In this document: piece by piece, positions 39,609 through 47,121 of the stretch
Numbering within the stretch: the first letter of the stretch is position 1
Layout of the letters: each line of letters starts with the position of its first letter
Origin: F1-120-MAGs023 sp038228615
GTDB lineage: Bacteria > Actinomycetota > Acidimicrobiia > IMCC26256 > PALSA-610
DNA: 52,929 nucleotides
Direction: 5' to 3'
NCBI GenBank assembly: GCA_038228615.1
Contig: JBBRPC010000002.1
Coordinates: 1-52,929 of the forward strand
Translations under genes and position numbers: made by a program
The notes under the pieces: model-generated
Seen by the model: only the letters and a program-made list of their open reading frames with translations
What the model was told of the DNA's origin: nothing
Database searches by the model: none

Positions 39609-40736
39609 TTAGAGCGCTGCAGGGTTCTTACGGCAGTAGCTAGTGATTGTGACACCGCCACCAGTCGCAAGCTTCTTCAGGGCAACGAAACCGTAGGTGG
39701 TGATGATCTTGCTCCCACCGTGGTTGCAGATGTAGCCAGCGCCGGCGTTATCGACACCGACAAAACGCATCACGTCGTTGTAGCTCGGCGATGTCGTCTT
39801 TGCCACGTTGAAGACGTAACGAGTGCCGAGGAAATGTGTCGGCGTTTCGTTGATCGTCGAACTCGATGCCTTGACTCCATTGATCTGGCCGAGCGTGGTG
39901 CCGTTGCGAAGGTCTGCGATGACTGCCTTCGATGCTGCGGTCCACTGTGCATACGAAAACGGAAGGATCGCATTCGTCTTGTCAGCAGCGAGTACACCAC
40001 GTGCGTCGTGTTCTTCGAGGAACGTCGACAGGTGCGAACCGTTGCAACCGGCATCGATTGTGGCCCCGTTGAGGATCTTCGAGTTGAAGAACGAGTACGT
40101 GCCAGAACTTGTCTGCGGCGCGTACTTCTTGATTGTTCCTGCGGTGCCGCCAACTGACGCCCAGTCCGAAACGAAGGGAAGGCCGGTGGTGGGGTCGCAG
40201 GTGTAGATGTCGATCAAGTTCTGTTGTGTCAGGTTCACCGGCGAATGTGAGCCAGCGAAACGGGCCCACGACAGACCGTCGAGTGCGTAGGCGTAAAACT
40301 CATCGCTTGATGGGTCCGTGACTTTTTGGCCTCGTGAGGAACGAGAAAAGTCGATGCAGCCGGTACCGTCGTTGTTGAGGGCGGTGATACCCGCACTCGA
40401 ACCGTTGGGCGGCAGGTTGCCTGCGTCGTAGGTGATCGCGGCACAGTTTCCGTCGGCAACTGTTTCGGTGCCTGCGGGGAACGGCGCACTCACGACCGGC
40501 GGGACGTTGATGACGCGGTCTTTGGGGCTTTCTGTGTTGACGGTGCTGTCAACGTTGTACTGGTTGTGCAAGCCGTACATCATCCAGTACGTCGTGTCGG
40601 AACCGACGGCCGTCAGGGTGGAACCCGGATTTGATGCGCCGGGTACTGCGTGTGCTGGCGATGCCATGAGCGCGCTCCCGGCGATTCCGGTGAGCACGCC
40701 CGCTGTCACCGCGAGCTTCTTCAAGGAAATGTTCAC
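39609..40736 (-). CDS. PstS-like periplasmic/secreted substrate-binding protein
   Basis: This 375-residue protein has a signal peptide (LKKLAVTAGVLTGIAGSALMASPAHA) and the PstS-type fold: STLTAVGSDTTYWMMYGLHNQYN, then GCIDFSRSSRGQKV, the hinge-like AYALDGLSWARF and NLTQQNLIDIYTCD, KKYAPQTSSGTYSFF with a phosphate-loop-like SSGT, and ADKTNAILPFSYAQW. It lacks both a lipobox and a C-terminal anchor, unlike its two relatives in this locus. The GTG at 40736 is chosen because GGAGG sits five bases ahead; an ATG at 40748 overlaps that site. It is probably phosphate-responsive. Confidence 0.82.
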   Translation of the reverse strand: MNISLKKLAVTAGVLTGIAGSALMASPAHAVPGASNPGSTLTAVGSDTTYWMMYGLHNQYNVDSTVNTESPKDRVINVPPVVSAPFPAGTETVADGNCAAITYDAGNLPPNGSSAGITALNNDGTGCIDFSRSSRGQKVTDPSSDEFYAYALDGLSWARFAGSHSPVNLTQQNLIDIYTCDPTTGLPFVSDWASVGGTAGTIKKYAPQTSSGTYSFFNSKILNGATIDAGCNGSHLSTFLEEHDARGVLAADKTNAILPFSYAQWTAASKAVIADLRNGTTLGQINGVKASSSTINETPTHFLGTRYVFNVAKTTSPSYNDVMRFVGVDNAGAGYICNHGGSKIITTYGFVALKKLATGGGVTITSYCRKNPAAL

Positions 40737-40754
40737 GTTTGCCTCCATTGCCAC

Positions 40755-40790
40755 ACCCCTGTGGCGTGACACCAACATCAAAACAGGGGT
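40755..40790 (-). promoter_or_regulatory. Inverted repeat in the leader of the PstS-like gene
   Basis: ACCCCTGT (40755-40762) and ACAGGGGT (40783-40790) are exact inverse complements separated by 20 bases, 19-54 bases upstream of the GTG start. It could be an operator or a leader hairpin. Confidence 0.45.
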
Positions 40791-40819
40791 ACATGAACGG
40801 CAAACCGCCAATACGGCAA

Positions 40820-40837
40820 CGTCGAAGTGAAGTGAAC
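40820..40837 (-). promoter_or_regulatory. Candidate PHO box upstream of the PstS-like gene
   Basis: Read on the minus strand, GTTCACT-TCAC-TTCGACG follows the actinobacterial PhoP pattern of GTTCACC-like units every 11 bases; the first unit matches 6 of 7, the second is weaker. It lies about 85-100 bases before the start codon. Confidence 0.4.
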
Positions 40838-40875
40838 ATAAACAACTGTGCTCGTTCGAGAAGTTGCGGCGGTGG

Positions 40876-41880
40876 CTACAGCGCGCCGGGCAGCAAGCGA
40901 GCGAATTGCTCGAACACCAGCCACATAGCGACGACGAGCAGTGGTGTTGCGATCAGCCACGTCGCATGGGGCTTCCAACGTTTGTAGAGGATCACCGCAC
41001 CAACGGTGATCGCCAACAACAGCTGCAAGCTCAACAGCAGCGGGAACCAGGCGTTGCTTTCTCCGGAGAGCCCGAGCTCATCTGCACGAACCTGGAACTT
41101 CGATGGCGTGAAGTTCTTCGCGCTACCGATCAGCTCCGCCTGAACGACGTAGCGATCGCTTGCGACAATCGCCGGATCCGAAGTCACCAACGTGAGCGTG
41201 TTGATGTTGTACGACGCTGGCCCGGTGCCGGTGGTCAGGGTATTAAAGATTCGGGCGTCGTTCGCTTTGGCCGCTCCCGTTGCGAAGACGCGGTAGGCGA
41301 CGTCACCGAACGCTGTGGAGAAGTGGATTTCCTGGCCTTTGCGGAGCGTGTTGATATCGGCGCATGGAGCGCCACCGGTGGCACGGCGGCATATGACAAC
41401 GGAGTTGCCATATTGGCCTGGAAGCGGTGTGGATCGAACATGCCCTGGTCCCCGCATGGTTTGTGACGACGTGCTCCCCTCCACGACAACTTCAGAAACG
41501 CCAATGTTTGCAATCCTCATCCAAGCAACTGGACTACCGACTGCAATGGGCTTCGCCGTTCCGAGCGACCCGTCTGGGTTATGGACAAATTGCGGGGGCA
41601 GTTGAAACGCAGCGGCTTCGTTGCGAAAGGCGCGTTGCAGATCGGCCTGCGAACGATTGTGGCTCAATGCTGTGCCTGCAAAAAGAAAGAGCGCGAGACA
41701 GAGGCACAACACCGCGAAGCCGGCAAGTGAGTGACGAACGATTGCGAAGATCGAGTGCGGCTGAGACTCGCGTGGAGGTGCCTTGGGTTGTGTCTGGCGA
41801 GATGTCCGAACGGTTTCGCGATCTGCGACGACCACGGTGTTGCTTTCGCGAACTTGGGTATCGGTGGCGACAGTTGTCAC
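40876..41880 (-). CDS. Sortase-fold membrane protein lacking the catalytic His and Cys (pseudosortase)
   Basis: This 334-residue protein has an N-terminal membrane helix (about 45-73), a class E/F sortase barrel and two C-terminal helices (about 278-325). The barrel aligns with class E sortases through MRGPGHVRSTPLPGQYGNS, GGAPCADINTLRKGQEI and DRYVVQAEL. The catalytic His of the usual AGHRTT motif is replaced (ICRRAT; Arg at about 165) and the Cys of the TLTTCHP motif is Ser in LTLVTSDP (about 234). The catalytic Arg is kept (DRYVV, about 243). Normal sortase transpeptidation is therefore not expected. The GTG at 41880 overlaps the upstream receptor gene stop (GTGA). A scaffold or regulatory role is inferred. 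Confidence 0.82.
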   Translation of the reverse strand: MTTVATDTQVRESNTVVVADRETVRTSRQTQPKAPPRESQPHSIFAIVRHSLAGFAVLCLCLALFLFAGTALSHNRSQADLQRAFRNEAAAFQLPPQFVHNPDGSLGTAKPIAVGSPVAWMRIANIGVSEVVVEGSTSSQTMRGPGHVRSTPLPGQYGNSVVICRRATGGAPCADINTLRKGQEIHFSTAFGDVAYRVFATGAAKANDARIFNTLTTGTGPASYNINTLTLVTSDPAIVASDRYVVQAELIGSAKNFTPSKFQVRADELGLSGESNAWFPLLLSLQLLLAITVGAVILYKRWKPHATWLIATPLLVVAMWLVFEQFARLLPGAL

Positions 41881-43970
41881 GCGAGGGCCACTTTCTTGAG
41901 TTGTTGGCGACGCCATCGCAACAGTCGCTGTATTGCAGGCCAGGAACCGCTGATGATCGCTGCGATTGCACCGAGAAGCAGCAGAAGCGGCAAGGCGATG
42001 TGTGAGCTAATGGGTCCGATACTTGCGATTGGTGTCCAACTCGGTGCCGTGAGTGCAAAACGCAGCGGCGCAGGTTGGGTCGCCTGCTTACTCGTTGGGG
42101 CGTCGGTTGGCGACGAAACCAGCCCGGCACCATCGGTGGTGAACGTCGCCGATGAACCTCCGGAGCCGCCACAGCACGCGCTGCCCAGTCCGCTCGCGTT
42201 ATAAATGGTGGTTGGTGTCCCGAAGTCGGTGACACTCGTGGGAGTGAGTGACGTCGATGTTGTGGTGGTTTTCGGCGCTGTTGACGTTGTCGTTGGAGTC
42301 GTGGTCGATGTCGTGGTGGGCGTACCAGGCGCGGCGATCGTTTTGATGACGCTCGCGGCCGTGGCTATTTGCGCCGCCGGAAGTGGGAGATACCCGAGCG
42401 CGAGATCTTGTTGGCCAGCACCGATCGCGTAGTTCAACAGCTGTTGCAAATGCGCTGCTTTCACCGGATCTCCAACTTGCACTTGATTCGCATCGACGGT
42501 GAACACCGATGTGCGAACCATGGCGTAGTCGATCTTGGTGAGTGGATACGCCGCTGGCGCAGTGGAGGTCACGTCGGGAACCAATGCCCCGTCGACGAGG
42601 TGCAATGCTTGCACTCCGGCAAGGAGCCCTGCCTGGTCCGGCGCCACTGCTTTGCCTGCGCCGTTCACGAGGCTTGCCATCGGTAGTCCGAAGCGAACGG
42701 CGTTGCTTCGGGAGAGCAGACCTATGTAGCCCTGATTGCTTGACTGCGTTCCGTCGGGACGGGCTTGGTAGAAGAGTCGGCGGGCGGCGTCGATTTCGCC
42801 AGTATGAGGAACAAATCCCGAAGAATCCGAAGCTGCAATTTCGAAATTCTCGACCGGGTACACCTTGTTTTTGAAGTCGGGCATCACACGTACACCGTGG
42901 ATGTCGGTACCTGCGAGCAACAGTTTGGAGTTCGGATCGTGATACATCCATTCGGTGGTGATGTGCGTGTCGGCGTTTGCTTCGGCGCGCAGCATCGGCT
43001 GCGATGCGCCGCCGGTGGGCCAGTTGTGGGTCGGATTCAATGCAAGGAACTCAGGATCTTGGAAGAAGCCAAGGAGTTGGGAGTCGGTCACCAGGCGGGT
43101 GACGAGGCGCGGCGACAGTGTCATGTCGGTGATTTGTTGGCCGGTAACCGCGTCGCTGATGTTGAAAGCGAATACAGCAGCGTTCAAGCTGATCGGCGCG
43201 TATTGAATCGAAGCCGGATTCGTGGCCGTGGCGAGCTCAGCTGGCGTTGCGCCAAGTGACGTGAACGCGAGGTCGGTCAGGCCGGCGAGCATGTTGGAGC
43301 GTGCATTGTTCGACGACGATTCGGTGAAGTCGATCGACAACGCTTTCGCCCCAGTGCATTGCGATGCGTCCCACTGGTAGGTCTGTTGAGCGACTGAGGC
43401 CTCGCCTCCGATTGTCGCGTCGAAGTTGATCGGAATCGGACATGTGGCGCTGGATTGTGCGAAGGTAATTGGAGCGACAACGGCGCCGGGAGGCAAACCG
43501 TTCGCTGGGATCGTGGTGTTGCTATCGAACGCGACGATCGAACACGGGGTTGTGCTGCTACAACTCAAATCGGAAAGCTCGGATGCATCTCGAACTTCAA
43601 AATTCGCGCTGCCCGAAAGGTCGAGTCCCGTGACGCCATTGCGGACCGTGTTCCCGCCCGCCGAACTGGGGAACGGGTCGGCGGTGTAACAGTCTGCGAG
43701 CGATTGCGGGTTCGCTTTGCACTGGTAGATCCACACAGCGTCGCTGCCGAATTGTGTCGCCGCTGCGAATCCTGTCCAGTTCACGGTGACTGCCTGCGTC
43801 ACGAGCCCTGTTGAGGGGGTGACGGTCAAGGTCGGTCCGGTTGCCGCGTTCGCACCATTGGTGCCAGTGTCGCCCGGTTGTGGATTGAACGCGACGAAGG
43901 CCGTACACAATGCCGCGAGTACGCAATAGCGGCGCGTGAAACGGACGCGCGCAGAAGGAATCGTTTTCAT
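41877..43970 (-). CDS. Large PstS-like receptor with Thr-rich stalk and C-terminal membrane anchor
   Basis: This 697-residue exported protein has a signal peptide, an Ig-like N-terminal module (GPTLTVTPSTGLVTQAVTVNW), and a divergent PstS-type domain from about residue 170: TYQWDASQCTGAKALSIDFTESSS, YAPISLNAAVFAFNI, ITDMTLSPRLVTRLV and EFLALNPTHNWP. A Thr/Ser/Pro stalk (PTTTSTTTPTTTSTAPKTT) follows, a CCGG patch, and a C-terminal helix IALPLLLLLGAIAAIISG with a basic tail (RLLRWRRQQLKK). It is tethered to the outer face of the membrane. The anchor resembles sortase substrates, but no LPxTG motif is present. ATG 43970 fits the signal peptide. It is divergent from pstC across a PHO-box-like site. 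Confidence 0.75.
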   Translation of the reverse strand: MKTIPSARVRFTRRYCVLAALCTAFVAFNPQPGDTGTNGANAATGPTLTVTPSTGLVTQAVTVNWTGFAAATQFGSDAVWIYQCKANPQSLADCYTADPFPSSAGGNTVRNGVTGLDLSGSANFEVRDASELSDLSCSSTTPCSIVAFDSNTTIPANGLPPGAVVAPITFAQSSATCPIPINFDATIGGEASVAQQTYQWDASQCTGAKALSIDFTESSSNNARSNMLAGLTDLAFTSLGATPAELATATNPASIQYAPISLNAAVFAFNISDAVTGQQITDMTLSPRLVTRLVTDSQLLGFFQDPEFLALNPTHNWPTGGASQPMLRAEANADTHITTEWMYHDPNSKLLLAGTDIHGVRVMPDFKNKVYPVENFEIAASDSSGFVPHTGEIDAARRLFYQARPDGTQSSNQGYIGLLSRSNAVRFGLPMASLVNGAGKAVAPDQAGLLAGVQALHLVDGALVPDVTSTAPAAYPLTKIDYAMVRTSVFTVDANQVQVGDPVKAAHLQQLLNYAIGAGQQDLALGYLPLPAAQIATAASVIKTIAAPGTPTTTSTTTPTTTSTAPKTTTTSTSLTPTSVTDFGTPTTIYNASGLGSACCGGSGGSSATFTTDGAGLVSSPTDAPTSKQATQPAPLRFALTAPSWTPIASIGPISSHIALPLLLLLGAIAAIISGSWPAIQRLLRWRRQQLKKVALA

Positions 43971-44022
43971 CAGCACGAAGGAAACCACGCGCACCCTCGC
44001 GGTACGAGAGCCGACGTGAGTT

Positions 44023-44044
44023 GTTCATCTGTCATTCAACTCGA
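44023..44044 (+). promoter_or_regulatory. Candidate PHO box between the divergent receptor and pstC genes
   Basis: GTTCATC-TGTC-ATTCAAC-TCGA has two 7-base units with 11-base spacing, close to the GTTCACC-N4-GTTCACC pattern bound by PhoP in actinobacteria (6 of 7 and 5 of 7 matches). It lies 42-63 bases before the pstC start and about 53 bases from the opposite start, so it could serve both directions. Confidence 0.5.
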
Positions 44045-44085
44045 GGCAAGGTGTCGGTCATTCGCGTGGTGTGGAATGCCTCCGC

Positions 44086-45108
44086 GTGACGACTATTGCG
44101 ATTTCCGACGTGTCGGTTCCCGACGAATCGCCGATCGCCATTCAGGTAACTCGCAACGGACGCGACCGCGTGTATCGCTCGACCGGATATGCGGCGGGTT
44201 GGGTCACTCTGGTGTTGATGGGGCTTATCGGCGGGTTCTTGTTGTACCGATCGTTCGACGCGTTCCGATACGAAGGATTGCGATTCTTCACGGAAACTCG
44301 CTGGTTACCGAATGCATCCGGTGGTGTGTTCGGTATCGCTGCGTTGCTACTTGGCACGGTGCTGATTGCTGCGGTTGCGTTGGTGTTGGCAGTGCCGATT
44401 GCCATTGGCACCGCGCTGTTTATCACCGAGTATGCGCCCCGACGATTGCGCAAAGTTCTGACGTCCGCGATCGACCTGTTGGCTGCTGTTCCCAGTCTGA
44501 TTTACGGCATCTGGGGCGCATCGATTTTGCAAAGCAAGGTCGTTTACGTCAGTCGGTTCCTCTCAGATCACTTCGGTTGGTTCCCCCCATTTCATACGAC
44601 GCCGTTTTCGGGTTCGGGGCATACGACCTTGGCCGACTTTTCGGCATCCGCGTTTCTTGCGGGAATTGTCGTGGCGTTGATGAGTTTGCCGATTTGCACT
44701 GCGGTGATCCGCGAAGTGTTCTCGCAGGCTCCACCCGGCGAAAAGGAAGGTGCGCTGGCGTTGGGTGCGACTCGTTGGGGCGTAATCCGTGATGTGGTGT
44801 TGCCGTTCGGAAAGGGCGGCATCATCGGCGGGTCGATGTTGGGACTTGGTCGTGCCCTTGGTGAGACGGTCGCAGTGGCGTTGATCATTTCCCGAACGAC
44901 CAATGTGCACAACCTGTTGCAGTTGTTGAAGACGGGCGGCAACTCGATCGCCGCGACGATCGCGCGGAGCTGGTCAGAAGCGAGTGGTATCCAGACGAGC
45001 GCGCTGATGGCTGCGGGATTGGTGTTGTTCGGCGTCACGCTGGCCATCAACGCCGCTGCGTCCTTTGTTGTCGCGCGGTCGCGTTCCGGCGCTGCGACGG
45101 AAATCTGA
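44086..45108 (+). CDS. pstC: Phosphate ABC transporter permease PstC
   Basis: This 340-residue permease has six membrane helices and the EAA loop REVFSQAPPGEKEGALALGATRWGVIRDVVLP. The PALIYG-like segment DLLAAVPSLIYGIWG is typical of PstC, as is LGLGRALGETVAVALIIS. It forms the membrane channel with PstA for high-affinity phosphate import. The GTG at 44086 is preferred; a GTG at 44071 is also in frame. pstA follows after 6 bases. Confidence 0.93.
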   Translation: MTTIAISDVSVPDESPIAIQVTRNGRDRVYRSTGYAAGWVTLVLMGLIGGFLLYRSFDAFRYEGLRFFTETRWLPNASGGVFGIAALLLGTVLIAAVALVLAVPIAIGTALFITEYAPRRLRKVLTSAIDLLAAVPSLIYGIWGASILQSKVVYVSRFLSDHFGWFPPFHTTPFSGSGHTTLADFSASAFLAGIVVALMSLPICTAVIREVFSQAPPGEKEGALALGATRWGVIRDVVLPFGKGGIIGGSMLGLGRALGETVAVALIISRTTNVHNLLQLLKTGGNSIAATIARSWSEASGIQTSALMAAGLVLFGVTLAINAAASFVVARSRSGAATEI

Positions 45109-45114
45109 TCGCAC

Positions 45115-46257
45115 ATGACCACGATCGATTTGGCTAATCCCGATGTCGAAGAGGACCCGGATCCGTCCGATGCCGTAGCGCCGCTTGGCGAGGCACTGAT
45201 TCGTATCCGGCGCTTGGATCCCGATTCCGTGATCACCTATTGCGGCGCGGCATTCTCCGCGCTCGCGTTGGCGTGGTTGATCTACGAACGGTTCGCGCCG
45301 TTCTCCGGAGGTCTTGGTTTTCTCGTTGTGGCTTGGACGGCATTTTGCATCATCGTGTATTCGCTGTGCCGTCAGCAGTGGGGCAAGATCGCGGCACGTG
45401 ACCACTTGGTGAGACTCCTAGTTGCAAGCATGGCAATGCTGGCATTGATCCCACTCGGCTCGATTGTGTTCACGGTCGTGCAACGTGGTTACCACGGATT
45501 ACAACCGTCGTTTCTGACGCACACGATGGCTGGCGCCGCAAGCCTCAGCAAGTTCTCGCAAGGCGGCGCATGGCATTCAATTGTCGGAAGTTTCGAGGTC
45601 GTGGGGATCGCGATGTTGATTTCGGTGCCGCTCGGCGTGATGACTGCTGTGTTCTTAAATGAGATCGGCGGCCGCTTGGCACGGCCTGTGCGAACGTTGA
45701 CCGACGCGATGAGCGCGGTTCCTTCAGTGGTCGCCGGTCTCTTCATCTTCGCGGTGTTGATTCAGCCGCAGTATCTCAAAGCCACTGGATTCGCGGGAGC
45801 CCTTGCGATTTCGATCTTGATGGTTCCGACGGTCACCCGTACAGCCGAGGTCGTGTTGCGTTTAGTGCCGGGCGGCCTCCGCGAAGCATCGTTTGCGCTT
45901 GGCGGGAGCGAGTGGAACACGACCAAACAAGTTGTTTTGCCTACGGCGCGCACGGGTCTGGTGACAGCAGTTGTGCTCGGAGTCGCTCGGGTGGTCGGCG
46001 AGACCGCGCCTCTGATCATCACCATGATCGGTGCGCAACAATTCAATGGGAACCCGTTTCGTGGGCTGCAGGACGCTCTGCCGTTGTTTATCTGGAGCGA
46101 CAAAGTCAATTCGACCGGACAAGGAGTCGTGGACACCTGGATGTGGAGCGGTGCATGCGTACTGCTTGCCATCGTGCTCGTGTTGTTTGTCGCGGCTCGT
46201 GTGTTGGGAAATCGTTCGGGCCTCGGAGCTGTTCCGCGCGTTCGACGTCAGCGTTAG
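45115..46257 (+). CDS. pstA: Phosphate ABC transporter permease PstA
   Basis: This 380-residue permease has two extra N-terminal helices (YCGAAFSALALAWLIYERF and LVVAWTAFCIIVYSLC) before the six-helix core. The core shows GSFEVVGIAMLISVPLGVMTAVFLNE, TDAMSAVPSVVAGLFIF, the EAA loop LRLVPGGLREASFALGGSEW and GVARVVGETAPLIITMIGA. It pairs with PstC. It is followed after 11 bases by pstB. Confidence 0.93.
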   Translation: MTTIDLANPDVEEDPDPSDAVAPLGEALIRIRRLDPDSVITYCGAAFSALALAWLIYERFAPFSGGLGFLVVAWTAFCIIVYSLCRQQWGKIAARDHLVRLLVASMAMLALIPLGSIVFTVVQRGYHGLQPSFLTHTMAGAASLSKFSQGGAWHSIVGSFEVVGIAMLISVPLGVMTAVFLNEIGGRLARPVRTLTDAMSAVPSVVAGLFIFAVLIQPQYLKATGFAGALAISILMVPTVTRTAEVVLRLVPGGLREASFALGGSEWNTTKQVVLPTARTGLVTAVVLGVARVVGETAPLIITMIGAQQFNGNPFRGLQDALPLFIWSDKVNSTGQGVVDTWMWSGACVLLAIVLVLFVAARVLGNRSGLGAVPRVRRQR

Positions 46258-46268
46258 GAGAACGCCGT

Positions 46269-47090
46269 ATGACCATTCTCGAAGAGGTCTCGCTTGAGTC
46301 CGACTCCGCAAATGTCGCGAGTGCATTGACTGCCCGTTCAGTCTCAGCCTGGTTTGGGAACCACAAGGTGTTGGAGCGCGTGTCGCTTGAGATGCGACCA
46401 AATGAAGTGACCGCGCTCATCGGCCCTTCGGGTTGCGGCAAGTCGACGTTCTTGCGGACGTTGAACCGCATGCACGAGCTTGTTCCTGGGGCGTCACTTG
46501 CTGGTGAGATATTGCTCGATGACACCGACATCTATCGTGACCCGGTCGCAGTCACCGAGATTCGGCGTCGCATCGGCATGGTGTTCCAGAAACCAAATCC
46601 GTTTCCGGCAATGAGTGTCGCCGAAAATGTTGTCGCCGGCTTGAAACTTTGCGGGCACAAGGTCGATCGCTCGTCGCGCGACGACCTTGTACAACATTGT
46701 TTGAGCCGGGCGGGATTGTGGAACGAGGTGAAGAACCGCCTTCATGACAATGGCGGCGCGTTGTCTGGGGGGCAACAGCAACGTCTGTGCATTGCCCGAT
46801 CGCTCGCGGTGCGGCCCGACGTGTTGTTGATGGACGAACCGTGTTCGGCCCTCGACCCCACCTCGACTCGCAGGATCGAAGAAACGATCGACGAACTCCG
46901 CGAGGAAGTCACGATCGTGATCGTTACCCACAACATGCAGCAGGCGCAGCGCGTGTCACAACGATGCGCGTTTTTCTTAGCTGGGGAAAACGAGCCGGGA
47001 CACGTCGTTGAGGCGGGTCGAACCGAAGCCATGTTTACGAATCCGCAAGACCAGCGCACGCTCGACTACGTCCGAGGCCGATTCGGATGA
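46269..47090 (+). CDS. pstB: Phosphate ABC transporter ATPase PstB
   Basis: This 273-residue ATPase has Walker A ALIGPSGCGKSTFLRTLNRMHE, the Q-loop GMVFQKPNPFPAMSV typical of PstB, the signature LSGGQQQRLCIARSLAV, Walker B VLLMDEPCSALDP and the switch VIVTHNMQQAQRVS. The ATG at 46269 has GGAG eight bases upstream. The longer open frame to 45912 overlaps pstA and is not used. pstS follows. Confidence 0.95.
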   Translation: MTILEEVSLESDSANVASALTARSVSAWFGNHKVLERVSLEMRPNEVTALIGPSGCGKSTFLRTLNRMHELVPGASLAGEILLDDTDIYRDPVAVTEIRRRIGMVFQKPNPFPAMSVAENVVAGLKLCGHKVDRSSRDDLVQHCLSRAGLWNEVKNRLHDNGGALSGGQQQRLCIARSLAVRPDVLLMDEPCSALDPTSTRRIEETIDELREEVTIVIVTHNMQQAQRVSQRCAFFLAGENEPGHVVEAGRTEAMFTNPQDQRTLDYVRGRFG

Positions 47091-47121
47091 CCGGCGTACC
47101 ACGATCGAGGGACTACCGACG

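Noticed and set aside
45912..46268. N-terminal extension of PstB into pstA
   Set aside because: The extension lies inside the pstA coding sequence in another frame; the ATG at 46269 has a proper GGAG site.
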